Shown here: one piece after another, positions 32,599 to 40,484 of the stretch
Numbering within the stretch: the stretch's first letter is position 1
Layout: the number at the start of each line of letters is the position of its first letter
From: CALMEH01 sp964548225
Lineage (GTDB): Bacteria; Acidobacteriota; Blastocatellia; Pyrinomonadales; Pyrinomonadaceae
DNA: 42,350 bases
Assembly: GCA_964548225.1 (NCBI GenBank)
Contig: CAZJQP010000037.1
Span: 1 to 42,350 of the forward strand
Reading direction: 5' to 3'
Made by a program: the position numbers and the translations under genes
The notes under the pieces: generated by a model
Told to the model about the DNA's origin: nothing
Database searches by the model: none
The model's input: the letters and a program-made list of their open reading frames with translations, nothing else

Positions 32599-33684
32599 TT
32601 ATTTGATATTTCGGACAAAATCAATTATCTGTCCGCGCAAATCGGTTATTTCAATCGTAATTATATCAGTTTTTTTAAATGCTTCATTGATTTGAGTCGG
32701 AGGATTGGCGACCGAATTATAAACGAGTATAAATTTGTAATTTGTAATTCGTGTGGCATTACAGATTTCCCGCACCTTTTCACGGTTTTTGATAATTTCG
32801 CTAATTTCGTTTCGCCACTCATCAACCAATCTTCCCGATTTACATTCGACAAACAAAAAATCATCGCCAACCCGCGCCAAAACATCAATTTCGCCGTGAG
32901 AAAGTTTAGCATTCGCCGTCGAATTATAGCTGACCAACGGATAAATTTCGTAATCAACGCCGAGCCTGTAAAATTGGTCTAGCAAAGTTTGATAAACATA
33001 CCCTTCAAACCAAACTCCCGTAATAAGATTTGTGTAATTCGAATCAAATGTGTAAATAAACTTAACTTTCGTATTCGGGTTTTTTAGGTAGCGTAATCTT
33101 TTAATATCCATTTTTTCCCATTTATTATCCCGAAAAATTCCGACGGCGAGGTCTAGAATTACTTGATGATTTTGTAAAATGTCGAAAAAATCAAGAAGAT
33201 TTCCGCAATATCGAACAATGGTTTCAAATTGGTTTTTATTTTGGCTTATCGCCTTTTTAAAATCCGACCAAGAACGCTCGATGCGCTTAAAATCACGCAC
33301 CATCGCCTTTGATATAGCCAATTCGATTTCATTAAACTTTACTATTTTAGAAATGTCTATGGCGGCTCTGTAAAAGTCTTTAATAGTTGTCGAATGCTGT
33401 TTTAATTCTTCATATTGAGGCGTGTTGGTTTTAATTACACCTGGCGGCAAATTGTTCCAAAATTCGAGATTATTTGAACGAAGCAGTTTTTCATCGTCAA
33501 ACTTTGTCAAATCAATGATGTTGCGGTTAATTAAAGTCAGTTCATTCGACAGATTCTGAGCCGTTTCAAAAACCTTGTTTAGAGTTTCAATGCTTCCCGC
33601 CGGAAGGTTTTTTGCAGTCTCGCTTTCAGAAATGCTTTTGAATAATTTGAGAGATTGTTCCATTCTCTGCAAAATATTTGCCAT
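32599..33684 (-). CDS. Putative nuclease with a Card1/DUF1887-like PD-(D/E)xK domain
   Basis: A 361-aa protein. Residues 1-200 are helical, with no CARF domain visible. Residues about 205-361 form a nuclease domain: WFEGYVYQTLL (E227 region), GEIDVLARVGDDFLFVECKSGR with D267, E280 and K282 in the D-xn-E-x-K pattern. This segment order (GxWfEEyvy ... NEIDVL ... ECK) matches the C-terminal nuclease of Card1/Can2 CRISPR effectors and DUF1887 proteins. Without the cyclic-oligoadenylate-sensing CARF part and without a CRISPR locus here, the trigger is unknown. A defence or DNA-processing role is inferred only. Confidence 0.72.
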   Translation of the reverse strand: MANILQRMEQSLKLFKSISESETAKNLPAGSIETLNKVFETAQNLSNELTLINRNIIDLTKFDDEKLLRSNNLEFWNNLPPGVIKTNTPQYEELKQHSTTIKDFYRAAIDISKIVKFNEIELAISKAMVRDFKRIERSWSDFKKAISQNKNQFETIVRYCGNLLDFFDILQNHQVILDLAVGIFRDNKWEKMDIKRLRYLKNPNTKVKFIYTFDSNYTNLITGVWFEGYVYQTLLDQFYRLGVDYEIYPLVSYNSTANAKLSHGEIDVLARVGDDFLFVECKSGRLVDEWRNEISEIIKNREKVREICNATRITNYKFILVYNSVANPPTQINEAFKKTDIITIEITDLRGQIIDFVRNIK

Positions 33685-33710
33685 AACAGTTTTTTTTCCT
33701 TTATAGTTTT

Positions 33711-35129
33711 TTACATCATAAATCCTAAATCCGAGGTCGAAAAATTATTGATATTCGGGAAAGCGAGCGGAATATCGGCTTCTGCCAAACCATACCAACG
33801 CGAAAGAGTTGCGGCGTATTGTTCGACGGAAACGGACGGAATAAATCTTCCGCGAGCATCGGCATCGTCAGGTCCGCCGTTGACAAGCGTCGGAATAAAA
33901 GTTCCGTTTGAAGTCGGTCTGCCGTAGAAATCGCCGCCGCGAACTGAGCCGCCGATAACGAAAAGCGGTCCGCCCCAACCGTGATCCGAGCCGACCGAAC
34001 TGCCCGCACCTGCGGGATTGAATGTGCGGTTGAAATCGGAGAGGAAAAACGTCGTAACCTGCGAAGCGATACCTTGCGCGACGGTTTCATCATAAAATGC
34101 TTTGACCGCATTGCTGACTTGCGTTAATAAACTGTTGTGCGGCGTTATTTGGCTGGTATGATGGTCAAAACCGCCAAGTTCGACAAAGAAAATTTGTCGG
34201 CTCATATTCAAATTCGTGCGAAATTTCAGAAGTTTTGCGACTTGGGCAAGCTGATTTCCGAGCGATGTCGAAGGAAACGTAACGGTCAAAGTCGGATCAA
34301 CGCTGAGCTGTTGACTGACGTTGACGGCTTGTTGCGTCAAAATACTTGCTTGCTGAACCATGGTATAACTCAAATCTTGTGTGCGGATATTGTTCATCGC
34401 CGTTCGCCGTGCGAGTTCATCGGCGGCAGTGCCGAATCCATTGAGAGCTAAAACTTGATTAAGCGGTGTCGGTGCGGCTGAAACCGTGAGCGGCGAAGTG
34501 TTTGCGCCGATATTAAAAAGCGTCGCGCCCGCAATCGAAGTTACCATCGGAATTCCGCCGCCGGGATTGAGCGTTTGTGTGCGGTCGGCAACTCGTCCGC
34601 CCCAACCGGTTGTTGATTTGTAACTCGAAATCGCAGTTCGTGCTTGTTCAACTTGATCGGGATGCGAAAAAAGCTGATACGGACGCGGCGCACCGTTTTG
34701 ATAAGTGGCGCGTGTCAAAGGTTGGACAAGACAGCCGACATTGCACACAACCGCCATTTTGCCTTGCGCGAAAAGCGGATGAATCGCGCTCAAAGCCGGA
34801 TGAAGTCCGTAAGTTTGTCCGCCCATCGAAGGCGGCGTTATCGGTAAAAGACTGCCTTGCGAAAGAGCCAAACCTTGCGCCTGTCGTGCCGCCGCATATT
34901 GCGCGTAACCTGCGGTATAAGTTGGGACGACGGAATTATTACCGTCGTTACCGCCATTCAGAAAGATACAGACTAACGCTTTATAATCGTCGCCGGCAAC
35001 TTCTTTTTCTTCGCGCCGTTCACGCGCTAAAACGTCAACCAGTCCGAAATGACGCATCTGCGTCGCCACCGCCGTCAAACTCAATGCGCGGCACGATTTT
35101 TTTAAGAATTCACGTCTGTTATCTTTCAT
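33711..35129 (-). CDS. DUF1501 domain-containing protein with Tat signal
   Basis: A 472-aa protein with a twin-arginine leader (RREFLKKSC, residues 5-13), so exported folded. DUF1501 features include ALVCIFLNGGNDGNNSVVPT, MAVVCNVGCLVQPLTR, FSHPDQVEQ, FVELGGFDHH and TTFFLSDFNRTFNPAGAGSSVGSDHGWGGPLFV, a pattern shared with alkaline-phosphatase/sulfatase-like proteins. DUF1501 genes almost always sit beside a DUF1800 gene, as here. Function is unknown; a periplasmic hydrolase is inferred. The downstream edge overlaps nothing and the DUF1800 gene lies upstream with a hairpin between. Confidence 0.9.
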   Translation of the reverse strand: MKDNRREFLKKSCRALSLTAVATQMRHFGLVDVLARERREEKEVAGDDYKALVCIFLNGGNDGNNSVVPTYTAGYAQYAAARQAQGLALSQGSLLPITPPSMGGQTYGLHPALSAIHPLFAQGKMAVVCNVGCLVQPLTRATYQNGAPRPYQLFSHPDQVEQARTAISSYKSTTGWGGRVADRTQTLNPGGGIPMVTSIAGATLFNIGANTSPLTVSAAPTPLNQVLALNGFGTAADELARRTAMNNIRTQDLSYTMVQQASILTQQAVNVSQQLSVDPTLTVTFPSTSLGNQLAQVAKLLKFRTNLNMSRQIFFVELGGFDHHTSQITPHNSLLTQVSNAVKAFYDETVAQGIASQVTTFFLSDFNRTFNPAGAGSSVGSDHGWGGPLFVIGGSVRGGDFYGRPTSNGTFIPTLVNGGPDDADARGRFIPSVSVEQYAATLSRWYGLAEADIPLAFPNINNFSTSDLGFMM

Positions 35130-35145
35130 ATTTCTCCTTAAGTGG

Positions 35146-35170
35146 CGAGGGACAAGTGTTTTTTCCCTCG
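35146..35170. repeat. GGGACAAG-type hairpin between the DUF1800 and DUF1501 genes
   Basis: CGAGGGA (35146-35152) and TCCCTCG (35164-35170) form a 7-bp stem within a run of GGGACAAG / CTTGTCCC phrases (35151-35193). It could attenuate transcription between the two genes. It is of the same simple-phrase style as the hairpins at 7044, 14471 and 29581. Confidence 0.5.
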
Positions 35171-35194
35171 TCCCTTATCTCTTGTCCCTTGTCC

Positions 35195-37414
35195 CTATCT
35201 TTGCACCTGATATTGCGGCGAAGTCGTTACCAAATAAAGTGCGGTTCGAGCGCGTTTCAAAGTGTTTGTTGATGTTACGGCAGTTACGGCGTTTAAGATT
35301 TCCGTGCGGACGTTTGCGCTCATTCCGCCATTCATCAATTCGCGGTTGAGTGTATCCACGAGGCTGACACCTGTTGTGTCCGCCGCAACCAAGTTTTGCA
35401 ATCTGGTTAAATCAATCCGCGTTCCACAAGGGAAGTTTGAAGCCGCACCGGTAACGGCGTTGATGCCGCCGCTGGTGGTTACGTTCGGCGGAATAAATTG
35501 ATTGATTACATTGGGACGTTTTAACGCTGTTCCGGTCGAAAAAATCTGAAATTCGGGACCGGCAAGCGGCGTGTTCGGAATGATGTATTCCATCGGATAA
35601 TAGTTGAAAACCGTCGGCGGATTCCAAACGTCTTGGTCAATCGTTTGCGTAACCGTATTGATTGCGCCGTCGCTCAAACCGTTACACGCGGCAGGAACGG
35701 TAATATTGTTATTCGCCGTCGGATTAAACGGTCGAAGCAGGTTTGTAACATACAAAACAGGTTCGCGCAGTTTGCCGTAATTCGGATCGGTTTTGATGTT
35801 TCCACGCGCTTCAGGATCAAGCAAAATTGCTCTCACAACGGCTTTCAAATCGCCGCGAACGCCTTGTCCGTTGTTGCGGAAAACTGCCGAAATGCGTCCG
35901 ACGTAAGCCGGAGTCGGATTACTCGTAACCATTTGCTGAATTAATATTTTGCTGATAAAGGGCGCGGTGTTTGGATGATTAAAAATATTATCCAAAGCCG
36001 CGTCCAAGTCTTGTTCCGGCGTTTGTCCTGCGGGAACAAACGGCGTTGCGCCGGGATAATTGAGCAAATTTTTTGTAGAAGTGTCGTGATTTGCAGGGAA
36101 AACAATCATCGGGTCGCGGTAGTTGACGATTCCGGGAACAGATTGCGAATTCGGACAACCCGTATTGCAATATGTCCAACCCGTGAAAATCTTTGCCAGA
36201 TTGACGATGTTTTCTTGATTATAAGTCGGAATGCGGTTGCCTTGTCCGTCGAGCATCGGCGTTCCGTCTTGGTTGAGCATATCCAAACCAATCGAAAAAA
36301 GCTGTAAAATCTCGCGGGCATAATTTTCGTTCGGATTTTGATTCGTGCTAATCGCCATATCGAGATAATTGCCCATTGCCGGATTGAGCGTCATTTCTTC
36401 GAGCAATGTTCGATAATTTCCGAAGGCGTTTTTATCCAAAATCTGAATATAGGGCAACATCTGACTCGGTTGGCGAATCGTTCTGCCCGAAACGACGAAA
36501 ATTTGATGTAAAGACCACGAAACGCGGCGGCGAAGTTGTTGATCTTCGTTATAAAGGGTTTCTTTGAAAAACCAATTTTGCAACGGATACATCGTGTAAT
36601 TGTCGCGGAAACAAGTTATCGGAACATCGGTTGGCTGTGTGTCGCCGTCGCAGGTCGGAATCGGATTTGTCGGTTGAAGCGGCAGATTCGGATAGGTAAA
36701 TGAAAGAAAATTCGATTCATCCATTTGCTGTTCGAGCCAAGTGCTGTAACCAAGTCGGCGAATGCGAGATTCGAGTGCGGAATTGATGCCGAAAGTCGCT
36801 TGCTGCATAAAGCGCACACGGTCGCCCGTCCAGGGCAATTCGGCACGATTTTGAACTTGCGTTTTGCTGGTCGGCGTATCCGTCAGAGGCATCGGTGTCG
36901 GTATCGAACCTGCATCATCTTGAATTTTTCCGCCTTCAAACCCGACCGAAAGACGGCAACGGTTTGAAGACATTCCGCGCCACGTTACGCGCACGAGAAC
37001 ATCGCCCAATTCGTTCAATCCGCCGACGCGAACCGTCAAAGCATAGACATTTTTGCGTTCTTGGGTGCGTTCAAACGAAACGATTTCGAGCGGATAACGA
37101 TAATAATTTGCATCTTGAAACTCAACACGAAAAGCGTTTGCGCCTTCATTTTCGAGCAAATCTTTAATATTCGTCAGATAAAATGTAACGGTATTTTGCC
37201 GCGCCGGATTAACGATTTTTACGGGCGAACTTGCGCCGCGTTTGCCGCTGACGGTTGCTAAAACGCGCGTCGAACCCGCTTCACTAATCAAAACCGGCGC
37301 ATCTTCCGGCAAATCGAGTGCAAAAGCGTTTTCGCCAAATACCAGAAGACACAAAAAAAACGCCCCGACCATCAAACACGCAAAACGGCGGCAGGTATTA
37401 AAATCAGATGACAT
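35195..37414 (-). CDS. DUF1800 family protein
   Basis: A 739-aa protein starting at the ATG 37414 (MSSDFNTCRRFACLMVGAFFLCLLVFGENAFA, signal peptide); a TTG at 37435 is not preferred. A beta-rich N-terminal part (to about 180) precedes the DUF1800 core: RFMQQATFGINSALESRIRRLGYSTWLEQQM, WSLHQIFVVSGR, NPAMGNYLDMAISTNQNPNENYAREILQLFSIGLDMLNQDGTP and NIVNLAKIFTGWTYC. The function is unknown; it is paired with DUF1501 in many bacteria. It is upstream in the same operon as the DUF1501 gene, 65 bp apart. Confidence 0.9.
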   Translation of the reverse strand: MSSDFNTCRRFACLMVGAFFLCLLVFGENAFALDLPEDAPVLISEAGSTRVLATVSGKRGASSPVKIVNPARQNTVTFYLTNIKDLLENEGANAFRVEFQDANYYRYPLEIVSFERTQERKNVYALTVRVGGLNELGDVLVRVTWRGMSSNRCRLSVGFEGGKIQDDAGSIPTPMPLTDTPTSKTQVQNRAELPWTGDRVRFMQQATFGINSALESRIRRLGYSTWLEQQMDESNFLSFTYPNLPLQPTNPIPTCDGDTQPTDVPITCFRDNYTMYPLQNWFFKETLYNEDQQLRRRVSWSLHQIFVVSGRTIRQPSQMLPYIQILDKNAFGNYRTLLEEMTLNPAMGNYLDMAISTNQNPNENYAREILQLFSIGLDMLNQDGTPMLDGQGNRIPTYNQENIVNLAKIFTGWTYCNTGCPNSQSVPGIVNYRDPMIVFPANHDTSTKNLLNYPGATPFVPAGQTPEQDLDAALDNIFNHPNTAPFISKILIQQMVTSNPTPAYVGRISAVFRNNGQGVRGDLKAVVRAILLDPEARGNIKTDPNYGKLREPVLYVTNLLRPFNPTANNNITVPAACNGLSDGAINTVTQTIDQDVWNPPTVFNYYPMEYIIPNTPLAGPEFQIFSTGTALKRPNVINQFIPPNVTTSGGINAVTGAASNFPCGTRIDLTRLQNLVAADTTGVSLVDTLNRELMNGGMSANVRTEILNAVTAVTSTNTLKRARTALYLVTTSPQYQVQR

Positions 37415-37614
37415 AATCTTTCTCCGAAAACTCAAACGTAAAACAAAAATTTAACCGGATTTGTCTAAATTGCAATATAAATATACCTTAAAGCCGCGCG
37501 ATTTGAAAACCGTTTTGCTGCCAAATCCGTGTTAATTTTGCAGTTTTTACACTTCTCGAAAAAGAATAGGCTTGATTTAGTGAGTTACCTTAAGTGATGT
37601 GAGATTTTTTCGGG

Positions 37615-38001
37615 CTATGCCCGTTGATGTGCGGAAAGGCTGTGTCTTGTAAAGTGCGGCGGAATCTTTTTGGCAAGCACACCGCGAAACTCGCGCACAA
37701 AAAATTGCAGATTAGCAAGGTCGCTGGCATCCACGCCAAAAGATTTACAATAGCTGATAACGCTCGAACAACGCGGCGCAACGGTTTTATAAAGGTCTTC
37801 ACGCGAATTGCGTTTATCTTCCTCAACGGCTTCCTTCTGGTCAAGCATCTGTTTGCGGACAAGAATCTGCGCCAAATTCGCCTGCATCGCCGCAAGCTCG
37901 GCAATCGGATTCGGCGGCTTATAACCCGCCCCCAAAGTCGCAATCTGAGCCACCGCCATCTCAAAATTCAAAATAAACTTAGCCTCAGTATTATCCGCCA
38001 T
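37615..38001 (-). CDS. Unrecognised 128-aa protein, possibly C-terminally altered
   Basis: Start at ATG 38001 (MADNTEAKFILNFE) with AAGGAG 10 nt upstream; a TTG 6 bp earlier is less likely. The protein is helical and soluble, with charged segments (LVRKQMLDQKEAVEEDKRNSRED) and two cysteines near the end. The C-terminal PPHFTRHSLSAHQRA is of low quality and may come from a frameshift. No family is assigned. The surrounding gaps 37415-37614 and 38002-38125 hold nothing recognisable. Confidence 0.55.
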   Translation of the reverse strand: MADNTEAKFILNFEMAVAQIATLGAGYKPPNPIAELAAMQANLAQILVRKQMLDQKEAVEEDKRNSREDLYKTVAPRCSSVISYCKSFGVDASDLANLQFFVREFRGVLAKKIPPHFTRHSLSAHQRA

Positions 38002-38125
38002 TTTCAAATTTCTCCTTAAATTTTATTTGCTACCAATACACCATTTCCGATGCTACAAAAACCGTTTCAGATGCCCCGTATAAGGAAAAATGTTCAGAAA
38101 GAAACCCAAATATTCAAATTGCCTT

Positions 38126-38653
38126 TTAGTTTGTATTAATCACCTCGAATTTATCAAGATAAAAACCGAACCAAGCATTACTTCCTGATTTAGCATAATT
38201 TAACCCAATTTTTTCAGGATAACCTAGTTCCTTATTATATGAAACGATAACAGATGCACCTTTTTCTGACTCAACTTGAATTACATCAAACATTTTCTCA
38301 ACTGTTTCAAAGCGGGAATAAGGTTTAATATCCCTTTGATCAGATTTAGAAACGGGTTTAATCGAAATAGCTTGACCGTTTCGCACTTCAATCAAAACCT
38401 CCTCCGCTTGCGAATTTATTCCTTCTCGAACTATTCGTGCGACAAAATTGTAACTATTGATATTTTTTATATTCCACTTGCGATGATTTTGTTCCAAATC
38501 AGAAACGTGATTTTGTTTATTCTCAAGCAAATTACTCTCAAAATCGGTTTTTGATATTGAATAACAGCCTAAGAATAAAAACACAATGGGTAGAATTATT
38601 AAGGCAATGTTTAGAATTACTTGTCTGTTCTTTAAATTAAACGTCAATTTCAT
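38126..38653 (-). CDS. Putative lipoprotein next to the Rhs gene, possible immunity protein
   Basis: A 175-aa protein. The ATG at 38653 (MKLTFNL) is chosen because GGAGGG lies 8 nt upstream; an ATG at 38692 would overlap the Rhs gene. An N-terminal hydrophobic segment (IALIILPIVFLFLGC) ends in a lipobox-like LGC, suggesting a lipoprotein. The remaining ~140 residues look like a periplasmic alpha/beta domain (NSYNFVARIVREGINSQAEEVLIEVRNGQAISI...). It follows the Rhs gene by 33 bp in the same direction, the usual place of a cognate immunity gene, but no known immunity family is recognised. Confidence 0.6.
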   Translation of the reverse strand: MKLTFNLKNRQVILNIALIILPIVFLFLGCYSISKTDFESNLLENKQNHVSDLEQNHRKWNIKNINSYNFVARIVREGINSQAEEVLIEVRNGQAISIKPVSKSDQRDIKPYSRFETVEKMFDVIQVESEKGASVIVSYNKELGYPEKIGLNYAKSGSNAWFGFYLDKFEVINTN

Positions 38654-38685
38654 TATTATCCCTCCAAGATTTATTGCTAAGTTTA

Positions 38686-40350
38686 CTACCATTCAACGCT
38701 CGCCTTCCTAAGCCATTCTTGGACAGTTGTAATTCCATATTTTCCTTGCTCAACGGCTGCATTGGCACCACTATTTACAATTGTTTGTCTGTTTATCTTT
38801 CCTCTACGGGTAAGAAGTCCAATCAGGTTTCCATAACGAGTAAATTTTCCGCCTTTAGATGTAAGATACCTTGCAGTTTTTTCTACAGGAATCTCCTCAT
38901 CTCTACTTATGTCCACATCTATGGGCTTACCTCTGGCGATTGAAGCTAAAACTATCGCTCTGATTACTATATGTGTGCCTTCGTGAATAATGTTCGCGGC
39001 AATTGAAGCTTCATAATCAGGATTACTAAATTCCGCTCTATCAAAAGTGATGACAAAGAAACCTGCCGCAGTTCTTTCGTCTATAAGACCAGATTTAAGA
39101 GTCAAATTTAAAATATCAGTATTTCGTATTGTTACTTGTGCCGATGTCGTTATTTGCGATGATGGTTTAACATCAAAGGTAACTCCGTTATGTATAAGAT
39201 ATAAGGCTAGTTGTCTTGCATAAGAATCTCTCCCATATATCATCGAGGTAAGGGAGGCAGCAACTATGGCTCTTTCCTCTGGCTTAACGTCATCCCCGAA
39301 TCGTGCCTGAAAATCATCTGTGGAAAGTATGGCAAGTGCTTGACTGTTTTCAAACTCAGTCGTTAATTGTTGAAGCATTACACTTCCCATTGAAGCATCG
39401 GTTCCACGAAAAGCCGAGCCATCAACATACGAGCCATTGCCGCACCAACTTCCACAAGCACCAGTCGAAGATGAAATCAATCCCAACGGGTCAGTATATT
39501 TATACGGTGAATTTAAGACGTAGCTATACCTGTTGAATGTTTGCGGATTTTTCGTATTAGCACTCGCCGTCAACGGGTCAACACTCGTAAATCTGCCGTG
39601 CATCGCGTTGTAATATCTCGTTTGTGCAAACTCCAATCCGCTTTCCGTGTCTTTCTCGTATCCCGTGTAGCCTTTGCGCGTTTCGCTTGAATCGTAGTTT
39701 AGATTCGTGCTTCGTTGGGCTGATGTTGCTTCATCGCCGAACGCCATATAATCTTTGCGCGTTGTAACTTTGCCGTTTTGGTCGGTAATCACTCGTGCCG
39801 AACCAAGATGGTCAGATGTCAAATAACTCACTTGTGCCGTCGCGGGCGGCGCGACTACCGTTGAATATTCCGCGACAAGTGTTCCACCGCCATTATAGAC
39901 GAAAACCGTGATTTCTGTCGAGGATATTTTCTTCACGCGCTTGCCTTCGCCGTCGTAGAGATATTCGCCGATTGGATTGTTTGCGGCATCTTTGACTTGG
40001 GTTTGATGGTTTTCGGCATCGTAGAGAAATTGCTTACCTGTTGCATCTTGCGTCAAGTTGCCGTTTGCATCATAAGTGGTATGAAAAGGATGGGCGCGAT
40101 TCGATTCCTGCCGTGTTGCCGCTTTGCCAACGTCAAAAATGGGCGTATCCTGTTTTTGATTGGGCATCCGGGATGCGCTAGTTGACTCGAACTCGTGGTT
40201 GTTCGTTTGATAAACCGAATGCCGACCGACGAGTCGCTGCGGGTCAGTTCGTCTACGCGTATAGGCTTCGAGCCTGCGGTCGTAAGTGAAAGTCCTGTGC
40301 CGCACGCGCCCTTCTGAGTTATGCCGTTCCCGAAACTTTTCAGGTTTCAA
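38686..40350 (-). CDS. Rhs-family protein fragment with putative HExxH metallopeptidase toxin tip
   Basis: The open frame spans 554 codons, but only residues from about 91 (TTYDANGNLTQDATG) look like Rhs; the part before (about 40080-40350) has different composition and may belong to the IS110 end. Rhs core features: YD repeats, LYDGEGKRVKK, YLTSDHLGSARVITD and RYYNAMHGRFTSVDPL (245-260), closing in YTDPLGL (285-291). The C-terminal ~263 residues are a variable toxin-type domain with HEGTH (H456, E457, H460; nucleotides 38971-38985), the zincin HExxH motif, and downstream acidic SRDEEIPVEKTARYL as possible third ligand. Start is a TTG and the true N-terminus is missing, so this is a 5'-truncated gene. 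Confidence 0.75.
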   Translation of the reverse strand: MKPEKFRERHNSEGRVRHRTFTYDRRLEAYTRRRTDPQRLVGRHSVYQTNNHEFESTSASRMPNQKQDTPIFDVGKAATRQESNRAHPFHTTYDANGNLTQDATGKQFLYDAENHQTQVKDAANNPIGEYLYDGEGKRVKKISSTEITVFVYNGGGTLVAEYSTVVAPPATAQVSYLTSDHLGSARVITDQNGKVTTRKDYMAFGDEATSAQRSTNLNYDSSETRKGYTGYEKDTESGLEFAQTRYYNAMHGRFTSVDPLTASANTKNPQTFNRYSYVLNSPYKYTDPLGLISSSTGACGSWCGNGSYVDGSAFRGTDASMGSVMLQQLTTEFENSQALAILSTDDFQARFGDDVKPEERAIVAASLTSMIYGRDSYARQLALYLIHNGVTFDVKPSSQITTSAQVTIRNTDILNLTLKSGLIDERTAAGFFVITFDRAEFSNPDYEASIAANIIHEGTHIVIRAIVLASIARGKPIDVDISRDEEIPVEKTARYLTSKGGKFTRYGNLIGLLTRRGKINRQTIVNSGANAAVEQGKYGITTVQEWLRKASVEW

Positions 40351-40392
40351 CAGCTGGAACTCGTATCAATGTTTGTCGCTCGCCGCTCGGCG
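40164..40392 (+). ncRNA. Candidate structured RNA upstream of the IS110 transposase (possible bridge RNA)
   Basis: Five short hairpins in 230 nt: GCATCC/GGATGC (40164-40176), GACGA/TCGTC (40228-40253), AGGCT/AGCCT (40263-40275), GAAAC/GTTTC (40332-40348) and CGCCG/CGGCG (40381-40392). GC content is higher than in the neighbours. IS110 elements encode a bridge RNA in a non-coding end, upstream of the gene in the IS110 group and downstream in the IS1111 group. No guide loops were matched to flanks, so this remains a hypothesis. Confidence 0.35.
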
Positions 40393-40484
40393 TTAGCCCT
40401 TTTTACCGAAAAGTTTTGACGGCTGTTTTAGTTGTCAAAGATCATTTTCCGATTCTTTCCATTTTACGACAAAAGGAGGTGTTT

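Noticed and set aside
33030..33055. TTCGAATC resembling a tRNA T-loop
   Set aside because: There are no flanking acceptor or anticodon stems and it lies inside the nuclease gene.
37415..37435. TTG start upstream of the DUF1800 protein
   Set aside because: The ATG at 37414 begins a proper signal peptide; the extra seven residues add nothing.
40385..40400. attC-like GCGTTAGCC motif near the IS110 gene
   Set aside because: It does not fit the GTTRRRY consensus and there is no integrase or cassette structure.
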